Part shown: piece after piece, positions 49,670-62,235 of the stretch | Layout: each line of letters opens with the position of its first letter | How positions within the stretch are numbered: position 1 is the stretch's first letter | DNA from: Chondrosia reniformis | Lineage: Eukaryota; Porifera; Demospongiae; Chondrillida; Chondrillidae | Length of the DNA stretch: 64,000 bases | Assembly (NCBI GenBank): GCA_947172415.1 | Contig: OX359194.1 | Location: 8,227,901-8,291,900, forward strand | Direction of reading: 5' to 3' | Made by a program: the position numbers and the translations under genes | The notes under the pieces: model-generated | The model's input: only the letters and a program-made list of their open reading frames with translations | Databases searched by the model: none | What the model was told of the DNA's origin: nothing

Positions 49670-51014
49670 ATGGATAGCGAAGAAGATTTTGATATTAAAT
49701 TGCGAATTGGATTGCTGTTTGCTTTAGTGGGTATCGGTGCTGTATCGACCCTGCTTCCCATCTGCCTATCTTTGAGATGGAAGAGCTTGAAAGAAGACCC
49801 TCCAAGGAAAAAGATAATTTTGAGTGTTCTCAGCTGCTTCGCTGGAGGAGTCTTCCTTGCCGTCACTTTTCTACATCTTATACCGGATTTGTCGGAGATA
49901 TGGGAATCTATTCTGTTGGATGTGTGGCAGAGCGATTATCCGCTTGACAAGTTTCTGATTGCATTTGGATTTTTTATCATTTTGCTAATAGAACAAATCG
50001 CCTATTCCTGCCAGACGGAGAGACAGAAAATCAAGAAAGTTGCCGAAACGGAAGAGTTTGATTCTCATGTCTGCCGTCCTGACCCTACACCTAGGAATAT
50101 AGTGGCCAGCATCAGCATAACAGCGCCTCCCTCTAGTGAACCGTTAGCGCGCTCTAGCCCGTGCCGACAGTGTGAGGAGATACATAAGGAGGAAAATCAT
50201 CCACGGCGGGGCCACGCTATTGGTAAAGCAGGGGGCGTCTATTGGCTTGGTGCGTCTAAAGACGATGCAGGTGGGGAAGATGTTCGCTTTAATAAAAATG
50301 AGGAAAATCGAAGCAACGAAGATGAAGTTGGGAAGACTCCCTCACCAAGCAACCTTCGAGCCATTTTACTAGCCATGGTGCTCTCCATCCACTCTGTGTT
50401 TGAAGGCTTAGCTTTTGGACTGATTGGACGCAGTGCAGATGTGAGCCTAACCTCAGACATGTAGTCACACCTTCTTAAGTAGAGGGTTTTACTCCTGAAC
50501 ATTTAGATATATTTAGAGTCCATTACCCTTATATAGTACATTAGTCACTGTATAAACGATCAGTGAATAGACTCCTTTTAGTTATAATAATGTGCCTAAT
50601 TATTCATGTAATGCAATATCTGTTCTCCTTTGTCAGGCTATTGAGCTGTTTCTAGGGATAGCCATCCACAGATGTGTCATTGGGGTCTCACTTGGAGTGG
50701 CATTTGTCAGCACAAAAACAAAGCCCATACTAGCCCTAGCTCTCTCCTGTATCTTTGTACTCAGTAATGCCATTGGAATAAGCATAGGTATTGGCATTAA
50801 GGCAGACTTTACAGATAATCTATCAGTCCAAATCACAAGTGCCGTTTTACAAGCTCTAGCATGTGGTACTTTTATTTATATTACCTTTTTGGAGCTGATA
50901 GGGCAAGAGTTCTCCAATATGCAGCCCGAAGTGAAGAAGCATCGTTTATTACTTGTTTTTGCATGTATTCTTGGTTTTACTCTGTTAGCGAGCATAACTT
51001 TCATTCATAGTTAG
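49670..51014 (+). CDS. ZIP-family (SLC39A1/2/3-like) zinc transporter (382 aa)
   Basis: Two exons: 49670-50440 and 50637-51014; 1149 nt, joined in phase 0. Eight hydrophobic segments are expected: three before and five after a variable loop (about residues 118-225). Signature residues are present: FAGGVFLAVTFLHLIPD in TM2-3, HSVFEGLAFGLI in TM4 (metal-binding His and Glu) and IAIHRCVIGVSLG in TM5, the ZIP subfamily II pattern. The loop carries CRQCEEIHKEENHPRRGH, a His/Cys-containing stretch like the metal-sensing loops of other ZIPs. ZIPs move zinc (or related ions) into the cytosol. Orthology to a particular human SLC39A member is not decided. Confidence 0.93.
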
Positions 51015-51034
51015 AGTACACTGATATCTTTAAT

Positions 51035-51221
51035 TTTGAGATGGTTCATCTTTTAATCTTTTGAGCATCTAGGCAATTTAATATTAATACTTCCTGTTTT
51101 TCTCTTCTTGGTCCATTTTGACCCTGGTCACATGACAGGGACCAGGGTCAAAATGTCCACATCCTAAAGAACCAACTGTGCCACTAGATGCTCAAAAGAC
51201 TAAAAGATGAACCATCTCAAA
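51035..51221. mobile_element. MITE-like palindrome, 187 bp
   Basis: Arms TTTGAGATGGTTCATCTTTT and AAAAGATGAACCATCTCAAA continue through gagcatctag / ctagatgctc. A nested hairpin (cattttgaccctggtc, gaccagggtcaaaatg) lies at the centre. It starts 20 bp after the ZIP stop codon, so it probably lies in the 3'UTR and could fold in the mRNA. Confidence 0.75.
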
Positions 51222-51452
51222 GATAAGTTTGGTGCAGTTAGAAAAAATCCCTATCATCTAATGTATATGTCTTATTAATTCAAATCAATTCTTTAATAAT
51301 TTCAAGTGATTATATTCATGTTTGATATAAATACATAAATCTTACATTGTTATTTACATTCAACTGAGTTTTTAATGAAGTGCTGTAGCAGAATGTATAA
51401 ATGTCAAAAGATTGAAAAATGAATTTAGTGTAAAATCATGCCTGTTACATAT

Positions 51453-54400
51453 TTATGCATCAGTAGATCCTGGCAATGACAGTACAGTATTCCTATGCTG
51501 CATTGTATGTTTACTAGAAGCAGGTCTGTTGTTGGAAGTCCCTGGTCTTGACACAACTTTGGGAGGTATTGTTATACTGAATCTACTTTCTCTCCTTCCC
51601 CCATTGCTCTGACACCTGTGGGCGGAGTCTCTTCCCACCAGCCACCAAGTAATCATGGGCCCCTTTCCCTAGCAACCAGGAGCACAGGAAGCATGATTAC
51701 AAGAAGCTGCTGATAATGAAATTACTAGATCTTACTTTAACTTGTATTGTTCCTCTACAGTCCATCTGAAAAGTTCCATTCTTTTTCAACAGCTGGGCTG
51801 TAGAGTCACTCACCTGAATCTTCATTGCTAACAGACAACGGCAAGGCATACATATACAACACACATAACGTACATGTTAGCATCACCTAGTAAGTGGGTG
51901 TGATTAACTATCATGCTGACAAGCCTCACCTTCACTGGCACTCTCCATTCTCGAGGCTGTGTTGACAGTATCACCAAAGAGACAGTATCGTGGCATTTTT
52001 GTGCCCACCACTCCAGCAACCACGGGGCCTGAGTGGATCCCTGCTCTCACCTCCAGGATCTGCGTGGGCTTGTGGTGTATCTTGAACTTGTGTGCGGCTG
52101 AGATGAGATCTAAGGCCATGTTGGCAACCTCTGATGCATGATTGATTCCATTTTCTTTCGGTACACCTGACACTACCATGTCTAAGAGGTCAAAGGTTAA
52201 GAGGGAAAAGGTTATGGGGGCAAAGTACATAGGTCAAAGATATCTAAAAACTTACATGCATCTCCTATAGTCTCAACCTTGTAGACGTCATAAGTGTCCA
52301 ATATGGTGTCAAACATTGTGTAGAGCTCGTTCAATAGTTTTACAATCTGCAGAGGTGTGCTATTACTGGCCAGCTCCGTAAACCCAACTATATCACTGCA
52401 ATGAACAGGACCAGAAGACCAACGCTGTAAGATCATATTTACGATTAAGCTACAAAGTGTGCCAGGCTTGCACTCCATAGCAATAATTGCACACACCTGA
52501 AAAAGATTGTGGCACATTGGTAAAATTGGGCATTGGCCACCTTTCCGTGCCTGAGGTCATCTGCTACTGCTTTGGGGATCATACCTGTGTGGAGATCATT
52601 GATTGGTAGTAACCATGGCAACATTTAAACATACTTTAGATAGCTACTGCATATTCTTACTGTGCAAAAGCTCGTCAGTTTTCTTCTGTTCTGCTATTAG
52701 TTCCTGTGTCCTCTCTGCAACCAGAACTTCAAGGTGCTTGGAGTACTTCTCCATCTTAGAAGTAATAAACAGGATACTTTAATTGCTGCTATATAGAATG
52801 CTCTGTTGCTATGGAAACCACTCACCATAGCCATCATCATGTCAACAGGACTTTCCTTATTTGGGTTCATATTGACAATGGATCTTCTAATCTGATCAAA
52901 GCTTGGTCTGGAAGAGGGGGAGTGGGCCCAACAGCGACTTATTAACTACATAAAACAAAATAAACAAAAATATAAATCATTACACTCCTCAGGAGACATG
53001 AGTAGGCAGGGGTAATATCAAGAGTTCAATGATGATATCAATGCTTTAAGATCTGCTTTAGATCTTAAAGTTCCCCTATTTTTCCAAAACTATTCATTTT
53101 AATTAATTTAATAGAATTAATAATTTGGTACTGATCATTATAATACTCTGAGGATCATACCTCCAGATATTCCACAGGAGTGGGGCATTCCATTTCCCTG
53201 AAGTTTGGAAGCCTCGGTCTTCCTGACCCATCAACATCAACATCATCCTATTTTTGATGAAACGAGTGATAACAAATTAGATTGTAAGCTACAACTATTA
53301 CACTCCTCAATACTCACAGAATTAGGGTCCATCCTTGAACCAATTTCAACCAGCAAGATTGCAAAGCTAAAGTATAGAAAGATAGTAACTACTACTCTCC
53401 ATTCAATTGCCAACACAGCCTTGCTAACCTGTACACATCAGCAGCTTGTGTCACAAGAGAATCAAAATCTCCCTTTCTCTCTGGAGCCAGGTACAGAAGG
53501 TTACCCGAAGGCTGAGCATCAATAACTTTGGTCACACTTGAAGTGTTACTAAGTTTCCGACTATTGCTTACAAAACTAACCAATCCGTAGTCTACAGTAT
53601 GGGACAAGAGCTGTAAGTAATACTAGATCACCTCTTCAAAGTGAGGATATATAAATTACTAGACACTGGGAACCAAAGGACGCTCATGCCGGGGAAACAA
53701 CAAAAAGATGAACTAGCTAGGCAGGCACTCTTGTGCTAGAAATGAGCTATTTTATGTTCTGTAGTGCACCAACCACAGTGACAGTTGCCATGGAAAAAGA
53801 ATCAGTTTAAAAATCAAAGTGGTGTACCCATTACATGAGGATAAGGAGGTGAGAGTATATATACCAGGTCTTTCTATCATAACTAATCAAAATTAAGTAC
53901 TGTAGTACCTTTGACAACACACTAAAGCTATATACTGAAATTAATCTAACATTCCCTAACTTATAAGTTGAACCTTGATATGCTCACCAGTTAACTTGAC
54001 CACCCATCTGTCATCAATGATGCAGTTTGAAGACTTCAGTTTACCATGAGGCAGCTTCCTGGAGTGCAGGAATGCCATACCTTTTGCAATGTCAGTGGCA
54101 AAGGAGTATCTAAAGGCCCACTGAAGAGGAATGTCATCGTTCTGCAACACGTCATTCAAGCTGCCTTTGGGACAGTATTCTGTGATTATGGCTAAGGTTG
54201 GTACTTCAATGGATGCACCAATAAACTTGCACAAGTTAGGATGGTCCATTTCTCTATAAACATGACATATTAACACAGCTCAATGAATCTATTTAGATAT
54301 TATACAGCAGGCCTCCATCTTATTTTAGAGACCGAAGAGAAACACTTACAACAGATATGACACCTGATTTGAGGATCTGTCACCTAGTGACACTCATACG

Positions 54401-57400
54401 CATACCTCACCATTCTACATCTGTACACATACGCTTGTACATCGAAACACCCATCTTAACCAATCTAGGAATTGACTTGTTTAAATCATAGACTCTTCCC
54501 TGAACAGATTATGAGACTGGTCTGAACAGTAGCTATGCTTACCTGATTCTTCTCACTTCTTCTCTAACAGTGTGAGTCAAAGAGAAGGATGAATTTTCCA
54601 ACTTTTTAATAGCCACTGGTCTCCCTTTACTAGAAGGTGACAAAATTAACAAAATGACTCCATTAATAGTGCAGCTCTAATAGTTCCTTTGATAACCTAC
54701 TATAATCCAGTTTGGGTAAATATTTGTTTTCTTTGCACATTGCTAATGTATCCATCCCCTTGACTGAGTCCTCCAGCATCAGATTCCATCCACTGACCAA
54801 CACTGACCAGACTGCCCATGAACCCTGTAAACAACCAAGAAAGGAATGACTCAATAAAGATAGCACTATAGCCAGCAATATAAATAGCTGCAATGAATAT
54901 CATTAACCTTCTGATTTCCAAGGACACAAACTATGAATATACTTATCACATATTTCTGGCTGTCCAACTGACCTCTGAACCCTACATCTCTTTCAATGTC
55001 TTCATAGTTTACTATCCAACTCTCATCATAAAGTAACTTCTGCCTCTGATAATAGTACCACTGTGAGAAACAAGTTTAACATAAGCAGATGCACATGGCC
55101 CACAAGGAATTTGGGACTTTTCAACAACATTAACTAAGGTTACAAGTCAGGTCATGCCATTAACATTTAGAATACTGACCAATAAACCAGCTATGTGAAA
55201 CTCCCTACATTCTTCAGTCTTCATCAGGGATTACAGATAACTTAAATAGAAAAGGTGTGACATGGTTTGAGTGGTGATGTAACGTTTTGCGGAATAATAA
55301 TATGATAAAAATATAAATTAAATGAAATATCCTTCATAGGACTTGTTGTCCCCCCAAAGTGAAAGTCATAAGCAGGACAACCAACAAGTAAAGATCCCTA
55401 CTGACCAAGGTGAAAAAAACTATTAAAAGTCATCACGAAATTGGTGTCATCTACAGGATACCTTGCCAATGTGGCATACCTTGGTGAGACAAGTAAGAAT
55501 TTGGAATGACATTCTCCATCATTAACACACCATTTAATATATTTTTATCATAATTTATTATTCCCACAAAAACAATTCAAACCATGTCACACCTATTCTA
55601 TTTAAGTTGGCTGTAATCCCCTTTTCCTCATTCATTGCTGAAGAAGACCTCTGGTCGAAATGTTCAATTTGACAATAATTTGTGTTGCTGATGCTCAACT
55701 AATCCCCATTTGTATACTGTTCTATGTATATGTAGTCAGGCAAATTTATATACTGTTCTATGTATATATAGTCAGGCAAATTTGTATACTGTTATATGTA
55801 TATATAGTCAGGCAAATTTGTATACTGTTCTATGTATATATAGTCAGGCAAATTTATATACTGTTATATGTATATATAGTCAAATGTGAGGGAGTGGTAC
55901 ATAGTTTTGACAAAAACTAACCAAAGCTGTTTAAAATGTTGTCGCAGGTACAACTAGCTATTAATAGGATCATAAGAGTGTTATATACAACTTACCCCAT
56001 AAGCGGACATCACTACAATCAGCACTACAACAAGAGGTACTATGACCAGAGGTATAATGACAGAGGGAAGAATTACTCCAAGATTATCTATGGATCAGAG
56101 AAAGAAATTATTATTGGAAATAGTGACCCATTATAAGAACCTAATGAACTGTTGTGAACTCATGATCCATTAATAAAACTATTTACTATACAAAATAGTT
56201 TTATATAATAGCTGCAAACTGATCATGCACACACCATTGACCATATTTCTAATATAGTCCAATCGAGTGATGTCATAAACTGCTAACAAGGTATAGTATT
56301 TCATTTAATAATGCATCACAATGATAATATATATTGCCTCATGCCACCTAGCCGTGTGTTCCGCTTGATAGGCTGGCATCCTAACAAGTGTTTGTGATTA
56401 CACAATATGTCTATATCTATATAATGGCATTCCTCACTTTCTTTAGATTTAGCCAAAATATCCTTCCCCAGTGCAATCTGAACATATCTCAATCTGACAT
56501 GAGCTATAATGACATTGTTGCCTAGGTGATTAACTCGAGTACTGGATGTCCAATCTTGGTTAATCAAACCAAACTGGCTAGATGTGTGAGTGGATATTTT
56601 ACCATCATTGGGGATCCAAGGGCCGCAGAAGTCAACCTATTTATAAGTGTTTAAGAGAGAGAGAGAGGATGTTTACAAAATTGTAAATCCTATATAAAAC
56701 AAACAGAAAGTGGTTCTAAGTAAACAATTTCAAAACATCCAACTCATTTGACAGGAAATCATAATTTTAACATTACAAAATATGTTATGTAACACACTAT
56801 AATATCAACGACTTGTCAAAGCCAAATAAAATAACGACTTACCTGTGGTGAGCAAATATGAATATTGGAGTGTCTCACACAACAGCCATCTACTGTCTCT
56901 GCAGTACATGTCATGTTTTCACAGAACTCCCTGAAGTGAGCTTCAGAACTACAGAATTATCACGTCAACAACAACACAGCTTGGATTAATTGCTATACTA
57001 CAATCTAGAGACTAAGAATAACTAGTTAACACATTTCTAGTACACCCACCTCATATTAAACAGTTTGTGTTCGTAATGTCTGTACAAATCATTATCGTAA
57101 ACAATACGATACGATGCTTCAAACGATTCTCCCACTTCCACTTCATTCGGAGGCTCTTTAATCCACTCCAAGCTAAGACCTTAGAACAGATGAACGAAGA
57201 ACATACAACTAGCGAAACAGAAGACAACGTCAAACACACAAATTTGTTCGATCGGACTCAGCTATACAAGTGAAGACAAACAAGTGCTTACCTGCAGGAC
57301 ATTCTATAATGTTTTTAATTCCCTCTTCGTCATAATCCTCATCTATCTCTCTAGTTTCCCAGCATTCGTATCGCTTATCAAGGTCGTGATAGCCCAACAC

Positions 57401-57534
57401 CACTGCTATATGGCACTGTGATGAGAAGTGGGAAATATTGCAGTTTAAACTTCAAGAACCGTACGATCACAATATATCTACTCAAATATCCAACTTACAG
57501 CAAACACAAATACGGCAAAACGCCTTAGGTCCAT
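51453..57534 (-). CDS. Receptor guanylate cyclase with short ectodomain (865 aa)
   Basis: Twenty-one exons: 57499-57534, 57292-57415, 57050-57179, 56843-56948, 56438-56636, 56235-56279, 55996-56087, 54973-55060, 54701-54824, 54543-54629, 53988-54253, 53429-53591, 53318-53366, 53161-53247, 52826-52945, 52661-52754, 52497-52584, 52256-52395, 51930-52181, 51736-51827, 51453-51668; 2598 nt. A signal peptide and Cys-containing ectodomain of about 215 aa (no ANF-receptor fold seen) precede a TM helix and a kinase-homology domain: VAIKKLEN keeps the Lys, the HRD position reads [14 protein letters not shown] reads DYG and APE is LAPER. The linker coiled coil [17 protein letters not shown] leads to a cyclase domain ([46 protein letters not shown]). 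The Glu and Cys at substrate positions indicate GTP specificity. Ligand unknown. Confidence 0.9.
52984..53090. repeat. Dispersed repeat family member (cyclase intron)
   Basis: cactcctcaggagacatgag followed by aggcaggggtaat, then ctttaagatctgctttagat plus cttaaagttcccc, matching blocks at 29760-30060 and 20230-20270. Nonautonomous, unnamed. Confidence 0.5.
55205..55665 (+). mobile_element. Degraded Penelope-like retroelement relic (GIY-YIG remnant)
   Basis: Imperfect inverted arms (55211-55324 and 55530-55640) flank a core whose plus-strand translation near 55410-55490 gives [13 protein letters not shown] and, after a one- or two-base frame break, YLGETSKN. The order YxIPCxCG..Y-L/I-GET is the usual GIY-YIG signature of Penelope-like elements. 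The right arm ends with CTGAAGA, a GACC/GGTC hairpin and GAAA, a hammerhead-like core such as those known in these elements. It sits in the cyclase intron after the TM exon and has no intact reading frame. Confidence 0.55.
55700..55885. repeat. 37-bp tandem repeat, about 5 copies
   Basis: Units of tatactgttctatgtatata plus tagtcaggcaaattt lie directly after the retroelement relic. They produce a spurious Tyr/Ile-rich plus-strand ORF. Confidence 0.9.
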
Positions 57535-57779
57535 CTTCTCGAAAACGAACCGTACAGTACTATTAGCTAAAATGGGAGGAACGATTTTCGCAGGTGTCCT
57601 ATAATAGTATTCATTGAGAAGGTAATTGAATTCATTGGCACCGCTTCCTGAATTTTTCTCGAGTTTATAATTATTACATCAAATTATAATCATAAGTCAT
57701 CTTAGAAAAAGTCCAATAGCATTGCATAAATTACCTAAATTTAAACAAGTCTTTCTTTATCAAATGCTATCTGCTATAA
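57535..57779. other. Intergenic (cyclase 5' / AP-1 mu 3')
   Basis: 245 bp between the cyclase start codon and the AP-1 mu stop codon, both on the minus strand. Presumed cyclase promoter. No gene. Confidence 0.4.
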
Positions 57780-60700
57780 TCAGTCAGTTCTGAACTGGTA
57801 ATCTGAAACAATAAAATAAATAAATAAATATACAGAAAAACTTGTAATTCCTCGTTTACTCTTTCAATCAGCTGACCCTTCATTTTATTAGAGAAGAAAG
57901 GTGGAGAAGAAAGCCACCCATTTTTGTTGGGCTGGGAGAGTTAATACACAACTGTGCTCAAGTAATGACAAAGTGGTTTATCTGCTGTGGGTGTGGATTG
58001 TTATGAGATTGTGCAATTGTTCAGTCTAACTATCCAGGATAAACAAGCCACACCTATACTCCATTTAATGTCCACCAAAGCATTACAAAGTGTGGAACTT
58101 ACCTCCATTTTGTGTGATGTACCTGACCCACGGGAGGGCTTGATAACCGCTCTTTTCAATAATCTTCAGATAGCGTACTTGGATGCCAGACATAGTGAAA
58201 TAAGGTATCTCAAAGGTCACAGTCACAGGAGGTCGACCCTCAGATTGTTCTGTGGCAGAAAAGGACCAATGATCTTATACTAAAATTAACAGCAAAGTAA
58301 CGCAGTGTGTAACCATACCAGACTCAACACTGGGAAGTCCAAAATGAGCTCTGAGTGCAAACTCCTTTCCTCCCTAAACATTGTGGTGATGGAAGTAAAT
58401 TAGGAGAGGCATTGATATTGCACAACACAACATGAAAGTGATGCAAGACTGCTCTCTAAATATATGTAACAAATTCTATCAATAGTGGAATTCCCAGTAA
58501 CAGGTAATCAACACAGTGGAAAACAAACGCATCTGTACTTTCAAAACTCTCAGTAGATAGTGTTTGTATGCAGTTAAAATCATAAAGAAAAGGATCATAA
58601 TTACAGTATAGACCACAGACGCAATAACATAATAGTAGGATGTCTGTTGCACAAGAAGAGATGTACAGAGAACATGCAACAGAACAAGACAGAACTGTCA
58701 CCTCATACAACTCAAAGGCTCACACTTTATCAAGTGTCTAGAAAATATGGTAAAGACTCATGCAAACTGTACATCCAAGCTTACTGGTAGAGACTTAATA
58801 GACCACTCCAGGCCATTCTTCTCTGGCAAATACCTGACATTACCTGCAGTAGCCTGATTCAAAAGAGGTTTATGACACACCAAGATATCCAAGAGGTGAC
58901 AGTCAGGTGATATTTATTTGTGTACCTTATATCTAGGAGAGTCAGCATCATTCGGCACGGGCACAAATATTTCAACATTATTAGCAAGTGATCGCCGCTT
59001 GAACTGAGCTTTAGCCTGCAACAATGTATGGAGTGCAGAGGCATGAGATGGTATGCTTGGAGAATCATGAGGCATGACAATCAAACAATACAACAGTCCC
59101 TGGTTAATCACATCACTGAGGAACTAAGGAAACTGGTACCTTCAAACCAATCTACCCGAGTGATACTGCGATATAGGAAATGGCTAATGAGGCAATCAGT
59201 CAAATCAGCGTTACGCACTGCGATTATTACCTTGATGAGGTATTCCACTCGGCTGTGGGAATGTCTCTCAACTATGGATTCAATCAGAATGGGTGGAGTC
59301 ACCTGAGAGGGGAAGACCCAAGAGTGACACCAACACAATAAAAATAACAATCTACTATCCAACCACACCCTCTACTACCCGACCACGCCCTCTACTACCC
59401 AACCACACCCTCTACTACCCGACCACGCCCTCTACTATTCAACCACACCCCTCTACTACCCAACCACGCCCTCTACTAGCCAACCATGCCCTCTACTATC
59501 CAACCATAGCCCTTGCTGTGGTTGGATAGTAGAGGGCACTCCTTTTCACTCACTCACTCCTTTTAATTCTCAAACTACCTTGCATCATCACAACTGACAT
59601 TGCTGGTAGATACACTCCTATTTACCTGAATGCTCAACCGGTACGACATCAATTCAAACTTTCCATCAGGGGGAATGAATGAAATGGTACGATCATTTTC
59701 AAACCTTGACAGACGCACACATTGATGAAACTTGACATCCTCCAACTCCACTGCTCTCGAACGTGACCCTGGAGAGATTAGAAGATTCTGTTAGTAACAT
59801 GAGAGCCAGTCATGAGATGTGAGGTGACGTGCTTGGCCTGCCCCCTCCCTGCAAATAAGCATCAATTCAATTCAATTGAAATAATGTAATTGGAGAGGTA
59901 TATCTCAAATGTAGCATCAGCTGTGAACTCTAGACTGAAATTTCTAGCTGTACATTGTAGGAGAGATGTTTCCAATCACATCCTCTTTACATTATTACTA
60001 GTATTCAGTTAGATAAAGTTACACCTCACAACTTCCCCCTAGTTTAAAAATGGTTGTAAATTGATCTGCCTCATCAGGTCCACATGTGAAAGTGACATGA
60101 ATGTTGAAATCATCTTTACTCACTTCCAGTGCTTTCAAAAAGAACTTTATCATTCAAGCCTAGTCTCAGTTCTGGCATTCCAGTCAGTTGTACGTTCATC
60201 TTGACAGCGCCACATATCTCACTTCTGAGGATATTGCCCTTGGCATTCACCTAAGTCACATGACAATCACATGACAATTACAAGCTGTTCACAAGCTAAC
60301 TATACACAAGTTACAATTTTTAAAAATAATTTCTTAAATAATCTTTAAATAATCAATTCCTATGTTCTCCTTAATATGAAAATGAAAATGTTGATATGTT
60401 TTATCAGCAACAGCTAACTAGAAGGGAAGACAGTGACAGTGTCCAACCTACAGTAGCTCTTGGGAAGGTTTCCCTTAGTAAATAGAATACAGTAATTTTT
60501 GGTGGGCAAACTAGATCAATATGTTTACTACATATTAAATATCTTTCTTCAAGGGGGAGGGGAGGCAAATGCCCCTCCCCCTAAAGAAACTCTGAGTGAA
60601 TGTCACTCACAAGTACAAGTAGACTGACCACTGTCACATGACTTACCAATATATTCACAGACTCCACCACATCAAGGAAGACTTCGTTTTTACGATATCT

Positions 60701-62190
60701 GATTCCCTCTGTTCTCCAGGAGACTGCATTAGTGACAGCTGGGGGAGGACGAGGGGCAACCACTAGCTTGTGACTTTCCTGAGTGATGTACCTACCAAAA
60801 GAAACACACTATGACAACCAACAAAATGGCTGCCCTAATATATAACAGCTAACAAAATGGCTGCCCTAATATATAACAGCTAACAAAATGGCTGTCCTAA
60901 CATATAACAGCTAACAAAATGGCTGCCCTAATATATAACAGCTAACAAAATGGCTGCCCTAATATATAACAGCTAACAAAATGGCTGCCCTAATATATAA
61001 CAGCTAACAAAATGGCTGCCCTAATATATAACAGCTAACAAAATGGCTGCCTCACAACATGAAAGGGTCCACAAGAAACGAATCCTAATCCAAAGTTCTT
61101 AGTTTCAATATTAGACCATTCATAGATCTACTTGGTACCTAGCTTAATTGTATTCATAGGGGGAGGAGCTAGGGAGCTGGTACCTCCGATAACTTGTACA
61201 TAAGCTGATATCACTTACTCTTGTAGGATCTTGCCTTCAGTTGTTTGAGGGTAGCCAAAATCCATCAGCTCATCAAGGAGTTCATAGATGATCACAAAAT
61301 TATCTCTGATACTCTCCTCTTCGAGCTCTTTAAAGTATCCTACAAACACCTGGGAGAGGGAGAGGGGGAGGGTCAGTGAAGTAGGTACATATCCTTATTA
61401 GGAAGTTACCTCAACGATCTTGTGCAGGAATGCAAAGATGAGAACCACATTAGCATTCTTAATGGTGGACGCCACAACTGGTGGAGGAGTGTCAAGGAAA
61501 TGTAACAATCTGATCATCTCGGAATGAATGACAAAATAAAATGGAGCACAGTACGGAGTTGGGCTGGCCTGCAAGACCATCCTTGAGATAATTGTGCACT
61601 TACACAGCAACAGTTATCTACGGTACCTGAGGTCTTAGTGTTAGAGCAATATTATTATTGGAGAGGGAAGGAGAGGCGGGTAATTATGTATTCCTAAGAT
61701 CCTGCCTGTATAGGGGAGTGTTAGAGCAATATTATTGGTGGAGAGAGGAGAGGCGGGTAATTATGTATTCCTAAGATCCTACCTGTATAGGGGAGTGTTA
61801 GAGCAATATTATTGGTGGAGAGAGAAGGAGAGGCGGGTAATTATGTATTCCTAAGATCCTACCTGTATAGGGGAGTAGGATACTATAAACATTGTTGTGT
61901 TTTATGTACACAAAAGTAGTCTTTTCCTGGACTATAATTGGGGAGGACGTTCCTTCCTCCTCCGCCTCTAGAACTAGGGGTAGAAACGTGTCTATGACGT
62001 GCATATCCACATCTCCTCTGTAGTCGCGGGATATCAGGGGCTGGATCGAAATGGAAGAAACGGAACAAGCAATGAGAGGAGAGGCCTCAATGCAAGATTA
62101 CTATTGCATCCTAAAACTGGTTTCAAAGTCACATTAACATTGGTTCACCTTTCCCTTCTGATCAAGAATATAAACGGCCGAAGCTGACAT
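57780..62190 (-). CDS. AP1M1: AP-1 complex medium subunit mu-1 (422 aa)
   Basis: Thirteen exons: 62149-62190, 61884-62040, 61410-61477, 61219-61349, 60647-60791, 60124-60250, 59626-59768, 59231-59302, 58926-59015, 58785-58853, 58319-58373, 58103-58249, 57780-57802; 1269 nt. Mu-1 is the cargo-binding subunit of the clathrin adaptor AP-1 (TGN/endosome sorting; it binds Yxx-phi signals). Start [14 protein letters not shown], longin part [27 protein letters not shown], then [97 protein letters not shown] and the C-terminus [20 protein letters not shown] all match vertebrate AP1M1 (423 aa) almost residue for residue. The exon 2/3 junction was fixed by this alignment. It is divergent from NKAPD1. 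Confidence 0.97.
59340..59500. repeat. 19/20-bp minisatellite, about 8 copies
   Basis: Units of the type ctctactacccaaccacacc in an AP-1 mu intron. A short inverted copy follows near 59510-59535 (gttggatagtagagggc), so the end of the array could fold back. Confidence 0.9.
60813..61046. repeat. 31-bp minisatellite, about 8 copies
   Basis: Units of caaaatggctgccctaatat plus ataacagctaa in an AP-1 mu intron, almost without divergence, suggesting recent expansion. Confidence 0.95.
61638..61876. repeat. About 80-bp tandem repeat, 3 copies
   Basis: Units start gttagagcaatattatt and end cctgtataggggagt, in AP-1 mu intron 2. The last copy ends beside the exon 2 donor at 61884. Confidence 0.9.
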
Positions 62191-62235
62191 TTTACTAGTT
62201 CGAAGTTGAGTTCCGCCTACTTGTAATAATAAAAA
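62191..62235. promoter_or_regulatory. 45-bp divergent promoter, AP-1 mu / NKAPD1
   Basis: Only 45 bp separate the two start codons, so transcription probably starts inside or very close to each coding region, with very short or overlapping 5'UTRs. The plus start reads aaaaaATGGCCGCC; the minus start reads taaaATGTCAGC. Confidence 0.65.

Noticed and set aside
55660..55920. Plus-strand ORF rich in YVYIVRQI repeats
   Set aside because: It is a direct translation of a 37-bp tandem repeat inside a cyclase intron.
61478..61600. Open frame continuing upstream of AP-1 mu exon 3 that would insert about 35 residues into the longin domain
   Set aside because: The acceptor ccaccag|TTGTGG paired with the donor TTATA|GTATCC restores an ungapped match to vertebrate AP1M1, and the alternative acceptor is out of phase with the exon 2 donors.
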